Source: Sphingobium cupriresistens (GTDB lineage Bacteria; Pseudomonadota; Alphaproteobacteria; Sphingomonadales; Sphingomonadaceae). From it: DNA of 64,000 nt. The first letter of the stretch is position 1. Every line of letters starts with the position of its first letter. This document shows, piece by piece, positions 8,696 to 19,497 of this stretch. The notes beneath the pieces were generated by a model that saw nothing but the letters and a program-made list of their open reading frames with translations, searched no databases and was not told the origin of the DNA. The position numbers and the translations under genes were made by a program. The stretch covers positions 42,119 to 106,118 of the forward strand of contig NZ_SEOO01000014.1 in NCBI RefSeq assembly GCF_004152865.1, in the 5' to 3' direction.

Positions 8696-9676
8696 ATGGA
8701 TATGCTGACGACCTTCGCACTGACGCTCACGGGCCTCGTCCTCTTCTACCTCGCGGTCAGCGTGAAGGTGGTGCGGCAGGGCTATCAATATACGATCGAA
8801 CGCTTTGGCCGGTTCACCGAAGTCGCCAAGCCCGGCCTCAATTTCTACCCCGCCTTCTTCTACGCCGTGGGTCGCCGCATCAACATGATGGAGCAGGTGG
8901 TCGACATTCCGGGGCAGGAGATCATCACCAAGGACAACGCCATGGTGTCGGTCGACGGCGTGGTCTTCTTCCAGGTGCTCGACGCCGCCAAGGCCGCCTA
9001 TGAAGTGTCCGAACTCTATGTCGCGATCATGCAGCTCGCGACCACCAACCTGCGCACCGTCATGGGCTCGATGGACCTCGACGAAACCCTCTCCAAGCGC
9101 GACGAGATCAACGCCCGCCTGCTGTCCGTGGTCGATCACGCCACCAACGCCTGGGGGATCAAGATCACCCGCGTCGAGCTGAAGGACATTCGCCCGCCCG
9201 CCGACATCGTCAACGCCATGGGCCGCCAGATGAAGGCGGAGCGCGAGAAGCGCGCCAACATCCTGGATGCTGAAGGCGCCCGCGCCGCCGAAATCCTGCG
9301 CGCCGAGGGCGAAAAGCAGGGCCAGATATTACAAGCCGAAGGTCGCCGCGAAGCCGCCTTCCGCGACGCCGAAGCCCGCGAGCGCGAGGCGGAGGCCGAA
9401 GCCAAGGCGACGCAGATGGTCTCTGACGCCATTTCCGCCGGCAATCCGCAGGCGCTCAACTATTTCATCGCGCAAAAATATACCGAGGCGGTCAGCCAGT
9501 TCGCGACCAGCCCCAATGCCAAGACCATTCTCTTCCCGGTCGAAGCGACCCAGCTGATCGGTACGCTGGGCGGCATCGGCGCGCTGGCGAAGGAAGCGCT
9601 GGGCGCCGACGGCACCCCCGCGCCCACCCCGCCGGCACCGCCCCGCCGCGGCCCCTTCGGCCAGAGCCAGGGGTGA
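8696..9676 (+). CDS. Paraslipin, SPFH/Band 7 membrane protein
   Basis: A 326-residue stomatin/prohibitin-type protein. It has one N-terminal membrane anchor (residues 5-23), an SPFH domain starting at VKVVRQGYQYTIERFGRF, and a long charged coiled coil with alternating Ala/Glu/Arg (about residues 175-245), ending in a Pro-rich tail. A GGGGGAGAG motif precedes the ATG. Such proteins form large rings in detergent-resistant membrane domains. The nfeD gene follows at 9825, the usual genomic partner of SPFH proteins, so the two probably act together. Confidence 0.93.
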   Translation: MDMLTTFALTLTGLVLFYLAVSVKVVRQGYQYTIERFGRFTEVAKPGLNFYPAFFYAVGRRINMMEQVVDIPGQEIITKDNAMVSVDGVVFFQVLDAAKAAYEVSELYVAIMQLATTNLRTVMGSMDLDETLSKRDEINARLLSVVDHATNAWGIKITRVELKDIRPPADIVNAMGRQMKAEREKRANILDAEGARAAEILRAEGEKQGQILQAEGRREAAFRDAEAREREAEAEAKATQMVSDAISAGNPQALNYFIAQKYTEAVSQFATSPNAKTILFPVEATQLIGTLGGIGALAKEALGADGTPAPTPPAPPRRGPFGQSQG

Positions 9677-9724
9677 TGGGCATGGTGACAGCCACATCAC
9701 GCTGGACGGTTACAAACCCCCGGC

Positions 9725-9751
9725 CGTTCGTCCCGCGCCTGTCGAAGCCCC
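9725..9751. repeat. Second copy of CCTGTCGAAG-type element
   Basis: This segment in the paraslipin-nfeD gap starts CGTTCG and ends CCTGTCGAAGCCC. It matches the element at 3405-3431 at most positions with identical spacing. Confidence 0.45.
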
Positions 9752-9824
9752 TTCCCTTCCTTCTCCACATCGCTGCGACGTCCTTCAAACCAACCTCCCC
9801 AACGCGTAATCGGACCATCCACCC

Positions 9825-10271
9825 ATGACTGCCACTCTCTCCCTGCTCCAGGATCATTGGGGCTGGCTGGTTTTCGCGGCCCTGCTGGGCATTGCGGAGG
9901 TGATGATCCCCGGCGTCTTCCTGATCTGGATCGCGATCGCCGCCGCCATCACCGGCCTCGTCGCGCTCGCGCTGCCGATCGCGCTCCCGCTCCAGTTCCT
10001 GCTGTTCGCAGCGCTCAGCATCGCAGCGGTCTATGCCGGCCGCCGCTGGTATGTCGACAATCCGGTCGCCTCCACCGATCCCCTCCTCAACGACCGCACC
10101 GCCCGCCTGATCGGCCAGACCGTGACCGTCGTGGAGCCGATCGTCGGCGGCGAAGGCCGGGTCAGGGTCGGCGACAGCGTCTGGACCGCCACCGGCGCGG
10201 ATGCGGACGCTGGCGCCAGGGTGCGGATCGTGGGCGCGGACGGGACGATGCTACGGGTGGAGGGGGTTTAG
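9825..10271 (+). CDS. NfeD-like membrane protein
   Basis: A 148-residue short-form NfeD protein. Hydrophobic helices cover about residues 15-75, followed by a small OB-fold domain (from RTARLIGQTVTVVEPI to VRIVGADGTMLRVEGV). Short NfeD proteins lack the ClpP-like protease domain and work with SPFH proteins, here the paraslipin encoded 148 bases upstream. A role in membrane-domain organisation is inferred from that pairing. Confidence 0.9.
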   Translation: MTATLSLLQDHWGWLVFAALLGIAEVMIPGVFLIWIAIAAAITGLVALALPIALPLQFLLFAALSIAAVYAGRRWYVDNPVASTDPLLNDRTARLIGQTVTVVEPIVGGEGRVRVGDSVWTATGADADAGARVRIVGADGTMLRVEGV

Positions 10272-10523
10272 GCGGATTTGCCGCCATCCGACGTCCCATT
10301 TCCATTCCCCGGAGGCGGTCGTTCGTTCAGGTTCAGGCGCTCTTTCCGGCGCCTATTTGCGACATCGACGCCGCCGGTTCGTGACCCGCAAAAAGGCGTC
10401 GGCCAGAATGGTGTGAACTTCGCAGGCTTTTCGCACGCGCCACGAAGGCCGCAAATAAACTGCCATATGCCCAGCGAAAATATGCCAAGCTGACCGCAAC
10501 GATCTACCGGAGACCCACATTCC

Positions 10524-12398
10524 ATGCGCACCAATCGCCGCGATTTCCTGGCCGCCGGCGCGTCCGCCCTCAGCCTGACCGCCCTCCCCGCCCGCGCCGC
10601 CACCGGCCCGGACGCCGCCGCGCAGGCGCTGCTCGCCGACATGGCCGAAGCGATGCTGGCCGATGCCCCGGAAACCGCCAGCGGCCTGGGCATCGACACC
10701 GGCGCACGCGCCCCGCTCAAAAGCCGCCTCGGCAACAAGACGCCCGCCGGCCAGGCGCAGATCGCCGCGCATGTAAAGGACCGCCTCGCCCGGCTGCGCG
10801 GCATCGATCTCGCGCCGCTCTCGCCCGCGACCCGCATCGATGTGGAGGTGGTCCGCACCGCCCACAACACCGCGGCGGAAGGCTTCGCCTTCCCCTTCGG
10901 CGACATGGCGATCATGAACAGCAACTGGTCCTACCGCAACAGCCCCTATGCGGTCGCCCAGAATACCGGCAGTTTCGTGGAGACCCCCGATTTCCTCGAC
11001 AGCAACCATGTCGTCAAGGACAGGGCGGACGCCGACGCCTATCTTGCCCGCCTCACCGCCTATGCCGCGAACCTGACTGGCGAAACCGATCGGCTACGGC
11101 ACGACGCGGGCATCGGCGTCACCGCTCCCGCCTTCCTGCTCGACAAGACGCTGGGCCAGATGAAGGCGGTGCAGACCCTCCCCCTCGACCAGTGGGTGCC
11201 GGTCGCCTCGCTCGCCCGCCGCACGAAGGACATGCCCGGCGATTATGCCGCGAAGGCGCAGGCCATCGTCCATGACCAGGTCGCCCCCGCCCTCGCCGCC
11301 CAGGTTGCCGAACTCACCCGCCAGCGCGCCACCGCGACGATGGACGCGGGCGTGTGGAAACTGCCGCAGGGGGATGGCTATTATGCTTGGGCGCTCAAGG
11401 CCGGGACCACCACGACCATGGCGCCCGACGAGGTCCATAGGCTCGGCCTCGACCAGCTCGCCGCGCTCCAGTCCGAAATGGACGGGCTGCTCGGCAAGCT
11501 CGGCATGACCAAGGGCACGGTGGGCGAACGCATGACCGCGATGGGCAAAGACCCGCGCTATCTCTTCCCCAACGACGACGCCGGCCGGGCGCAGATCCTG
11601 TCCTTCATCGACGGCCGCCTCGCCGACATCCGCACTCGCCTGCCCCGCGCCTTCGCGACGCTGGTGCCCGCAAAACTGATCGTCAAGCGCGTGCCGGTGG
11701 AAATCGAAGCGGGCGCGCCCGGCGCCTATGCCGGGGCCGGGTCGATCGACGGCTCGGTGCCCGGCAACTATTATATCAACCTGCGCGACACCAGCATCTG
11801 GCCTCGTTATTCGCTGCCGACGCTTTGCTATCATGAGGGGATACCAGGCCATATCTGGCAGGGCGAATATACGTATAAGCTGCCCTTGATCCGCTCGCTC
11901 CTCGCCTTCAACGCCTATAGCGAAGGCTGGGCGCTCTATGCCGAGCAACTGGGCGACGAACTGGGCGCCTATGATGGCGATATCGCCGGGCGGCTGGGCT
12001 ATCTCCAGTCGATCGCTTATCGCTGCTGCCGCCTCGTGGTGGACACCGGCCTCCACGCCATGCGCTGGACCCGCGACAAGGCGATTCACTGGTTCGCCAC
12101 CACCAACGGCTCGACGGTCGAGGATGTTCAGGGCGAAGTCGACCGCTACTGCGCCTGGCCGGGCCAGGCCTGCGGCTACAAGGTCGGCCATGGCGAAATC
12201 GTCCGCCTGCGGGCACAAGCGCAACAGGCGCTGGGCGACAGGTTCGACTTCCGCCTGTTCAACGACGCCGTGGTCAAGAGCGGCGGCGTCCCAATGACCG
12301 TGCTGGGCCAGAGCATCGACGTCTGGGTGGCGGAACGGAGGAGGGCGCAATCAACAGCCTCGCTACATGTTCCCGCGCGGAAACACGCAACGCTATAA
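10524..12398 (+). CDS. Tat-exported DUF885 protein (putative metallohydrolase)
   Basis: A 624-residue DUF885 protein. The N-terminus is a twin-arginine signal (RTNRRDFLAAGASALSLTAL with cleavage after PARA, about residue 26), so it is exported folded. The key family motif is HEGIPGH in the C-terminal half, an HExxH-like element with a flanking YxEGWALYAEQLGDELGAY segment that resembles zinc peptidase sites. A peptidase or amidase role is plausible but unproven. The preceding 250 bases hold no gene that I can see. The last 20 or so residues look less conserved in character, and the stop is followed by the terminator of the convergent fpr gene. Confidence 0.88.
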   Translation: MRTNRRDFLAAGASALSLTALPARAATGPDAAAQALLADMAEAMLADAPETASGLGIDTGARAPLKSRLGNKTPAGQAQIAAHVKDRLARLRGIDLAPLSPATRIDVEVVRTAHNTAAEGFAFPFGDMAIMNSNWSYRNSPYAVAQNTGSFVETPDFLDSNHVVKDRADADAYLARLTAYAANLTGETDRLRHDAGIGVTAPAFLLDKTLGQMKAVQTLPLDQWVPVASLARRTKDMPGDYAAKAQAIVHDQVAPALAAQVAELTRQRATATMDAGVWKLPQGDGYYAWALKAGTTTTMAPDEVHRLGLDQLAALQSEMDGLLGKLGMTKGTVGERMTAMGKDPRYLFPNDDAGRAQILSFIDGRLADIRTRLPRAFATLVPAKLIVKRVPVEIEAGAPGAYAGAGSIDGSVPGNYYINLRDTSIWPRYSLPTLCYHEGIPGHIWQGEYTYKLPLIRSLLAFNAYSEGWALYAEQLGDELGAYDGDIAGRLGYLQSIAYRCCRLVVDTGLHAMRWTRDKAIHWFATTNGSTVEDVQGEVDRYCAWPGQACGYKVGHGEIVRLRAQAQQALGDRFDFRLFNDAVVKSGGVPMTVLGQSIDVWVAERRRAQSTASLHVPARKHATL

Positions 12399-12405
12399 CC
12401 CATAT

Positions 12406-12438
12406 GAAAAAGGGCCGGAGGATCACTCCCCCGGCCCT
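12406..12438 (-). terminator. Rho-independent terminator downstream of fpr
   Basis: On the minus strand an 8-bp stem AGGGCCGG / CCGGCCCT encloses a loop containing GAGTGATCCT and is followed by TTTTTC. It lies 25 bases after the fpr stop. The loop is almost the same as that of the terminator at 13838-13869. Confidence 0.85.
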
Positions 12439-12462
12439 TCCCTATTATCGCTGCGTCAGCCT

Positions 12463-13281
12463 TTACCCGACGAACGCCCGCTCGATCACGAACTGCCCCG
12501 GCGCCGCATTGGAGCCTTCGGTAAAGCCCTGTTCCTCGAAATAAGCCCCGAACTGCTTGATCATCTCCATGCTGCCGCACATCATGATCCGGTCGGTTTC
12601 GGGATCGAACTTCGCCGCCCCCGGAATCCCCTCGAACAGCGCGCCGCTCTCGACCAGCTTGTCGATCCGCGCGGTATGGCCGTCGAACGGCTCGCGGGTC
12701 ACGGTCGGCACATAATGGAACTGGTTAGGCGCCTGCTCCGATACCAGCGGGTCTTCCGACCATTTGCCTTCCATCTCGTCGCGGAAGGCCAGGTCGCTCA
12801 CCCGGCGCACCGAATGGACCACCACGACCTGCTCGTAAAATTCATACACGTCCGGGTCGCGCGGCAGGCTCAGGAACGGGGCGAGGCCCGTGCCGGTCGA
12901 CAGCATGAACAACCGCTTGCCCGGCAACAGCGCGTCGGTCACCAAAGTCCCGGTCGGCTTGCGACCGAGGTATATCTGGTCGCCCGGCTCGATCTTCTGG
13001 AGCTTGCTGGTCAGCGGCCCGTCCTGCACCTTGATCGACAGGAACTCGATCTCTTCGTCCCAGGCGGGGCTGGCGATCGAATAGGCGCGCAGCAGCGGCT
13101 TGCCATTGTCGCCCTTCAGGCCGATCATGATGAACTCGCCCGACCGGAAACGGAAGCTTGCAGGCCGCGTGATACGGAAGCTGAACAGATGCTCGTTCCA
13201 GTGCTTCACAGACAGCACGGTTTCCACGGAAAGCGCGCCGGTGGGTTCCAAAACCGGCTTTTCGATCGTCTCGTCGGTCAA
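12463..13281 (-). CDS. fpr: Ferredoxin--NADP+ reductase
   Basis: A 272-residue FAD protein of the bacterial FPR class. The FAD-binding segment LLRAYSIASPAWDEEIEF (R-x-Y-S) and the NADP-binding motif STGTGLAPFLS are clear. The C-terminus ends in ERAFVG, like the short AFVG/VEK ends of bacterial FPRs. It exchanges electrons between NADPH and ferredoxin or flavodoxin, often in oxidative-stress and iron metabolism. A TTGCG/CGCAA dyad lies 48 bases upstream of the start (13329-13345). It has its own terminator. Confidence 0.95.
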   Translation of the reverse strand: MTDETIEKPVLEPTGALSVETVLSVKHWNEHLFSFRITRPASFRFRSGEFIMIGLKGDNGKPLLRAYSIASPAWDEEIEFLSIKVQDGPLTSKLQKIEPGDQIYLGRKPTGTLVTDALLPGKRLFMLSTGTGLAPFLSLPRDPDVYEFYEQVVVVHSVRRVSDLAFRDEMEGKWSEDPLVSEQAPNQFHYVPTVTREPFDGHTARIDKLVESGALFEGIPGAAKFDPETDRIMMCGSMEMIKQFGAYFEEQGFTEGSNAAPGQFVIERAFVG

Positions 13282-13328
13282 CAGTCTATCCTTGCACTAC
13301 GCAAAGCACCGCAGTTGGGCGATGTTTC

Positions 13329-13345
13329 TTGCGGATCGCTCGCAA
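13329..13345. promoter_or_regulatory. Possible Fur-type operator upstream of fpr
   Basis: A TTGCG-N7-CGCAA inverted repeat followed by AATAATATT lies 48 bases from the fpr start. The half-sites resemble the TGCGA/TCGCA dyad before sodB (38855-38869). Assignment to Fur or a related iron/oxidative regulator is inference. Confidence 0.3.
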
Positions 13346-13464
13346 TAATATTGAAGCCCGCGAATGGCCCGTCCACCGTGCGAAGGCAAGGCCAAAAAAA
13401 CTTGGGGAGCATAAACCTGCTACCGGCAGGGCGCGCGTTTTCGCAGACACCCCCAGCCGCCTGG

Positions 13465-13776
13465 TCAGCCAAACAGGCCCTTGGCGATGCCGCCCAGTTC
13501 GTTCATCGGATTGCCGTCGCCATCCTTGTCGAAAAAGCCGCCCAGCTTGCCCAATATCGCTTCCGGCCCGCCGAACGTGCCGAGCAATTCCTGCAACTTG
13601 TCCGCCGATACGCCGTGTTCGGCCGCGGTTTCGGCCAGCGCCGACACGCTGGTTTCGCCCGACCCGATCTTGGCGCTGATCTCGCTCATCAGGCCCTGCA
13701 TCTGCTCAGGCGTGACGCCGATCTGCGCCGCAATGGCTTCCAGCCCGCCCATTTTGCCAATCAGATTCTCGAACAT
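13465..13776 (-). CDS. Small acidic protein with EF-hand-like loop
   Basis: A 103-residue cytoplasmic protein starting MFENLIGKMGGLEAIAAQIG. GGGAG lies eight bases before the ATG at 13776; the frame continues upstream to 13935, but that part overlaps pckA's end and its terminator. It is built from short helices with a helix-turn pattern. Near residue 86 it carries DKDGDGNPMNEL, which fits the D-x-D-x-D-G calcium-binding loop of a single EF-hand. There is no signal peptide. The family is not known to me; similar small proteins occur in sphingomonads. It lies between pckA's terminator and fpr. Confidence 0.75.
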   Translation of the reverse strand: MFENLIGKMGGLEAIAAQIGVTPEQMQGLMSEISAKIGSGETSVSALAETAAEHGVSADKLQELLGTFGGPEAILGKLGGFFDKDGDGNPMNELGGIAKGLFG

Positions 13777-13837
13777 GCCCGCAACTCCCGCATGAAGGTT
13801 GGCGTGCAGAATAGCAGCTTGCGCCCTTAACCCAAAG

Positions 13838-13869
13838 CAAAAGAGCCGGAGGATCGCTCCCCCGGCTCT
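13838..13869 (-). terminator. Rho-independent terminator downstream of pckA
   Basis: On the minus strand an 8-bp stem AGAGCCGG / CCGGCTCT with a GGGAGCGATCCT loop is followed by TTTGCTTT. It lies 23 bases after the pckA stop and ends pckA before the small gene at 13465. Confidence 0.8.
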
Positions 13870-13891
13870 TTGCGCAGTCTGTCGTCGTGGA

Positions 13892-15493
<1,602 letters not shown>

Positions 15494-15768
15494 GCCTTTG
15501 CTCCTGAATATGTTGTGCTCGTATCGCGTCATTCGTCTTGTTCGCGACCGATCCGCCCCTTGGGCGCCGCTTATATCGCACGGCGTCCCTTGCTGCTGAC
15601 AATCAAAGGCATAGGGCTTTGCGCCGAAAGCGTCAAATCCCCGTGCGCAGCGATATGTCCCGAATTTCATCACCTCTGTCAGTGGAACCGCCGCCCGCCT
15701 TCCTTGCGAGCCCGGCCGCCATGGTCTAACGCTCCTTCCATCCCCCTTTCACGACCATGGGACACCGC

Positions 15769-16473
15769 ATGACCGCAACCATCGCCCTGGTGGATGACGA
15801 CAAGAATATCCTGACATCGGTGTCGATCGCGCTGCAGACCGAAGGTTTTCTGACGCGCATCTATTCCGATCCCGAAAGCGCGCTCAAGGCGCTGCTGGAC
15901 AACCCGGCCGACCTCGCCGTCTTCGATATCAAGATGCCGCGCATGGACGGGCTGGAACTGCTCCGCCGCCTGCGCGAAAAGAGCCAGATGCCGGTCATCT
16001 TTCTGACGTCCAAGGCGGATGAGCTGGACGAAGCGCTGGGCCTCGCCATGGGCGCCGACGATTATATCGCCAAGCCCTTTTCCCAGCGCCTGCTGCTGGC
16101 GCGCATCCGCGCCATCCTGCGCCGCGCCGAGGTCAGCAAGATCCCCGACGCCCCCGACCAGCCGGTCGCCGACCCGATCATCCGCGGCCGGCTGGAAATG
16201 GACCCGGCGCGCCACCGGGTGAAATGGAACGGCCAGGACGTCACCCTGACGGTCACCGAATTTCTGATCCTGGAAACCCTTGCGCAGCGGCCCGGCGTGG
16301 TCAAGAACCGCAACCAGTTGATGGACGCCGCCTATCAGGACGACGTCTATGTCGACGACCGCACGATCGACAGCCATATCAAGCGGCTGCGGCGCAAATT
16401 CCGCGAGGTGGATTCCGACTTCAATGCAATCGACACCCTCTATGGCGCCGGATATCGTTTCTCGGAGGAATGA
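15769..16473 (+). CDS. chvI: Two-component response regulator ChvI
   Basis: A 234-residue OmpR/PhoB-type regulator. The receiver domain has the acidic triad D9-D10-D11, the phospho-acceptor D53 ([11 protein letters not shown]) and K102 (AKPF). The C-terminal winged helix ends with the [21 protein letters not shown] recognition segment and YGAGYRF. ChvI with its kinase ChvG governs envelope homeostasis and acid or stress responses in alphaproteobacteria. An alternative ATG lies at 15757; neither start has a strong Shine-Dalgarno. It overlaps or abuts chvG. Confidence 0.95.
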   Translation: MTATIALVDDDKNILTSVSIALQTEGFLTRIYSDPESALKALLDNPADLAVFDIKMPRMDGLELLRRLREKSQMPVIFLTSKADELDEALGLAMGADDYIAKPFSQRLLLARIRAILRRAEVSKIPDAPDQPVADPIIRGRLEMDPARHRVKWNGQDVTLTVTEFLILETLAQRPGVVKNRNQLMDAAYQDDVYVDDRTIDSHIKRLRRKFREVDSDFNAIDTLYGAGYRFSEE

Positions 16474-18043
16474 AGGCGGCGATGCCGGGTTGCGCTGGTC
16501 TGGCCGGATCAGCCTCACCCCGCGCATCCTGGCCGTCAACGTCTTCGCGCTGGCGCTGCTGGCGGGGGGCTTCTTCTATCTCGACAGTTATCGCACGCGC
16601 ATCGTCGACGCCCGGCTGGAACAGTCCGCGCGCGAATTGAAGCTGCTCGCTATCGGCCTCGAAAATGCGCCTGCCGACCGGCACGATGCGCTGATCGCCG
16701 CCTATTCGCGCCAGACCGGCGACCGGGTGCGCCGCTATGCGGCCGGCGGCTGCCTGATCGCCGACAGCTTCGCCATGGATGCGCCGCGCTACCGCCTGCG
16801 CTTGCCGTCCGAAGAGGAATGGCAGCGCCATGTCGCCCGTTTCCTCGACAAGGCGGTGGACCGGATCGTGTCGGCCGATCGGCCGCCCGACTTCATCGAG
16901 CCTACGGTCGACCGCGCCGAGGCCTGGCCCGAACTGCTGCTGGCCCGCAAGACCGGCCAGCCGCAGGCGATGAACCGCTACGCCCCCGACCGCACCTTCA
17001 TGATTTCGGCCGCGACGCAGGTGCGCGACGGCACGGCGTTGTTGGCGACCGAAAACGCTCGCGACATCACCCGCATCGTGCGCGCCGAACGGCTGCGCCT
17101 GGGCATGGTGCTGGCCGTAGCGGCGCTCGCCTCGGTGCTGCTCTCGCTGTTCCTGGCGCGCACCATCGTCCGCCCGCTCCAGCGCCTCGCCCGCGCCGCC
17201 GTCCGTGTCCGCCTCGGCCGGGCGCGCGAAGTGACCGTGCCGCGCCTGCCCGAACGGCGCGACGAGATCGGGATGCTCGCCCGCGCCCTGTCCGACATGA
17301 GCCATGCGCTGCGCCAGCGGATCGACGCGACCGACGCCTTCGCCGCCGATGTCAGTCATGAACTCAAAAACCCGATCGCCTCGCTGCGCTCCGCCCTCGA
17401 CGCGCTCGACCGGGTCGGGGCGGAGCGGCCCGACCTGCGCGACCAGTTGATGGCCATCGCTCAGGACGATGTCCGCCGCCTCGACCGTCTCGTCACCGAC
17501 ATCGCCGAAGCCTCGCGCGTCGATGCTGAACTGTCCCGCACCCGATTCGAGCCGATCGACCTTGGTCTCCTCATCGAACGGATGGTGATCGCGCGCGAAG
17601 CGCGCGGCGTGCCGCGCGGCGTCCGCCTCGCCTTCGCTCGCCCGCGCAAGGATGTCGCGGTGGTGCTGGGCGAGGAAGGGCGGCTGATCCGCGTGCTCGA
17701 CAATCTGATCGACAACGCCATCTCCTTCTCCCCCGACGGCGGCCTCGTCCAGATCATCGCCACCGTCGCCGACCATGAAGTGCTGGTCAGCGTCGAGGAT
17801 GAAGGGCCAGGCGTCCCGCCATCCGAACGCGAGCATATCTTCCGCCGCTTCCACAGCGTCCGCCCGGAAGGAGAAGCGTTTGGCAAACATTCGGGCCTGG
17901 GCCTCGCCATCGCCCGCTCGATCATCGAAGGGCATCAGGGCAAGATCGGCATCGGCGACCGGGAAGACGCGCAAAGCGGCGCCCGTTTCATCCTGCGCCT
18001 GCCTATGGCGGTGGAGCGCGATCCGGGCATCGTTTCGGAATAG
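16442..18043 (+). CDS. chvG: Sensor histidine kinase ChvG
   Basis: A sensor kinase of about 530 residues. TM1 is near residues 30-48, followed by a periplasmic stimulus domain, TM2 near 221-239, then HAMP. The dimerisation domain carries H306 ([10 protein letters not shown]). The ATPase domain has its N box around 421-428, DEGPGV (453-458) and SGLGLA (484-489). It pairs with ChvI. The start is uncertain: no in-frame start has a good Shine-Dalgarno. I give the ATG at 16442, inside the end of chvI; a TTG at 16490 or further upstream starts are alternatives. The phosphotransfer genes hprK-rapZ-EIIA-HPr follow directly, as in other alphaproteobacteria. Confidence 0.93.
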   Translation: MAPDIVSRRNEGGDAGLRWSGRISLTPRILAVNVFALALLAGGFFYLDSYRTRIVDARLEQSARELKLLAIGLENAPADRHDALIAAYSRQTGDRVRRYAAGGCLIADSFAMDAPRYRLRLPSEEEWQRHVARFLDKAVDRIVSADRPPDFIEPTVDRAEAWPELLLARKTGQPQAMNRYAPDRTFMISAATQVRDGTALLATENARDITRIVRAERLRLGMVLAVAALASVLLSLFLARTIVRPLQRLARAAVRVRLGRAREVTVPRLPERRDEIGMLARALSDMSHALRQRIDATDAFAADVSHELKNPIASLRSALDALDRVGAERPDLRDQLMAIAQDDVRRLDRLVTDIAEASRVDAELSRTRFEPIDLGLLIERMVIAREARGVPRGVRLAFARPRKDVAVVLGEEGRLIRVLDNLIDNAISFSPDGGLVQIIATVADHEVLVSVEDEGPGVPPSEREHIFRRFHSVRPEGEAFGKHSGLGLAIARSIIEGHQGKIGIGDREDAQSGARFILRLPMAVERDPGIVSE

Positions 18044-18108
18044 GACGAAAGGCCGTCCCAGCGGCATTTCCATCACGACCAACACAGGTTAAGAGGGGTG
18101 TCGGGGAT

Positions 18109-18546
18109 ATGGCGCGCGCACTTTCATCAGAGACGCTCCACGCAACGAGCGTGGCCATTGCTGGCCGTGTCGTGCTGCTGTGCGGCCCCAGCGGCAGCGG
18201 CAAGTCCGACCTCGGCCTGCGCCTGATCGACCGTGGCGGCATCCTCGTCAGCGACGACTATACGCTGGTCAAACGCATCGACGGCCGACTGGTCGCCACC
18301 GCCCCCGACACGATCCGGGGCAAGATGGAAGTGCGCGGCCTCGGCATTATCGCCCTGCCCGTGGCGCAGGATGCGCCGGTGGCCCTGCTCGCCGATCTGT
18401 TCGACATTGTGGACCGTATGCCTCTGGAGCCGCTGTTTCGCGCCGTCGCGGGCATTGACGTGCCCGTCATCAAGATCGCCCCGTTCGAAGCCTCCGCCCC
18501 GATCAAGGTCGAACTCGCGTTGAAATCCCTCGGATTTGCGCCATGA
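18109..18546 (+). CDS. hprK: HPr kinase/phosphorylase, short alphaproteobacterial form
   Basis: A 145-residue protein equal to the C-terminal catalytic domain of HprK. The Walker A motif GPSGSGKS is at residues 26-33, followed by DRGGILVSDDYT and the capture segment IRGKMEVRGLGI. The N-terminal domain of Gram-positive HprK is absent, as is normal in alphaproteobacteria. It phosphorylates HPr on serine, here probably Ser48 of the HPr encoded 1.3 kb downstream. It overlaps rapZ by four bases (ATGA), indicating translational coupling. Confidence 0.95.
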   Translation: MARALSSETLHATSVAIAGRVVLLCGPSGSGKSDLGLRLIDRGGILVSDDYTLVKRIDGRLVATAPDTIRGKMEVRGLGIIALPVAQDAPVALLADLFDIVDRMPLEPLFRAVAGIDVPVIKIAPFEASAPIKVELALKSLGFAP

Positions 18547-19475
18547 CCCCGCCCAAGACCATTCTCCTGCTCTCCGGTCTGTCGGGCGCGGGCAAGACCA
18601 CTGCGCTCAAGACGCTGGAGGATATGGGCTGGGAAGTCGTCGACAACCTCCCCCTCGTCCTGCTCGACCGGCTGCTCGACACCCCCCTGCCCGCGGGCCA
18701 TGCTGGCGCGGACGAGCGGCCGCTGGCGCTGGGCATCGATGCCCGCACCCGCGATTTCGACGCCAACGCCATCGTCCAGCGGATCAAGGCGATGCGCGAA
18801 CGCCATGGCCATGACATCGAAACCCTGTTCCTCGACTGCTCCGGCACCGAACTGGAACGCCGTTTCGCTGAAACCCGCCGTCGCCATCCCCTCGCGCTCG
18901 ATCGCCCGGCCGCCGACGGCATCGCCCGCGAACGCGAACTGACCGAACCGCTGCGCCGCTGGGCGACCCAGGTGATCGACACCACCGGCTTCACCAGCAA
19001 CTCGCTACAGCAGGAAATTCGCAGCCGCTTCTCGCGCGAACGGCTGTCGGACCCGGTCCTGACCATTCTCTCCTTCGGCTTTTCGCGCGGCGTGCCCCGC
19101 AATGCCGACCTGATGTTCGACATGCGCTTCCTGCGCAATCCGCACTGGGACGCCGACCTGCGGCCCAAGACCGGGCAAGACCCGGACGTCGCCGCCTATA
19201 TCCAGGCCGATCCCGCCTATGAGGAAGCGGTCGGCAAGATCGAGGACCTGCTCGCCACCCTGCTGCCGCGCTATTCGGAAGGCGGAAAGGCCTATATCAC
19301 CGTGGCCTTCGGCTGCACCGGGGGCAAGCACCGCTCCGTCCATGTGGCGGAACGTGTCGCGAACTACTTGCAAGATGCGGGCTTTTCGCCCACGGTCTTG
19401 CACCGCAATATTGAATCGACGCCCCAGGATAGTCTGGAGAAGCGCCGTCCGGGAGGCCCGAAAGCAATATCATGA
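18543..19475 (+). CDS. rapZ: RNase adapter protein RapZ (YvcJ family)
   Basis: A 310-residue P-loop protein. Walker A GLSGAGKT is at residues 12-19 and the C-terminal domain contains VAFGCTGGKHRSV and the histidine-rich end of the family. RapZ in E. coli directs RNase E to the GlmZ small RNA in amino-sugar control; in alphaproteobacteria its role is less clear, but the gene regularly sits beside hprK and PTS genes. It starts inside the hprK stop and is followed after 22 bases by the EIIA gene. Confidence 0.95.
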   Translation: MTPPKTILLLSGLSGAGKTTALKTLEDMGWEVVDNLPLVLLDRLLDTPLPAGHAGADERPLALGIDARTRDFDANAIVQRIKAMRERHGHDIETLFLDCSGTELERRFAETRRRHPLALDRPAADGIARERELTEPLRRWATQVIDTTGFTSNSLQQEIRSRFSRERLSDPVLTILSFGFSRGVPRNADLMFDMRFLRNPHWDADLRPKTGQDPDVAAYIQADPAYEEAVGKIEDLLATLLPRYSEGGKAYITVAFGCTGGKHRSVHVAERVANYLQDAGFSPTVLHRNIESTPQDSLEKRRPGGPKAIS

Positions 19476-19497
19476 AGCAGGTGGGCCGCAGAAGCAC

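Noticed and set aside
12367..13830. 487-residue plus-strand open frame
   Set aside because: Antisense to fpr and to the small EF-hand-like gene, and it crosses the fpr terminator.
16421..18085. 554-residue minus-strand open frame opposite chvG
   Set aside because: Antisense to a well-supported histidine kinase with all motifs; no start signal or recognised domain.
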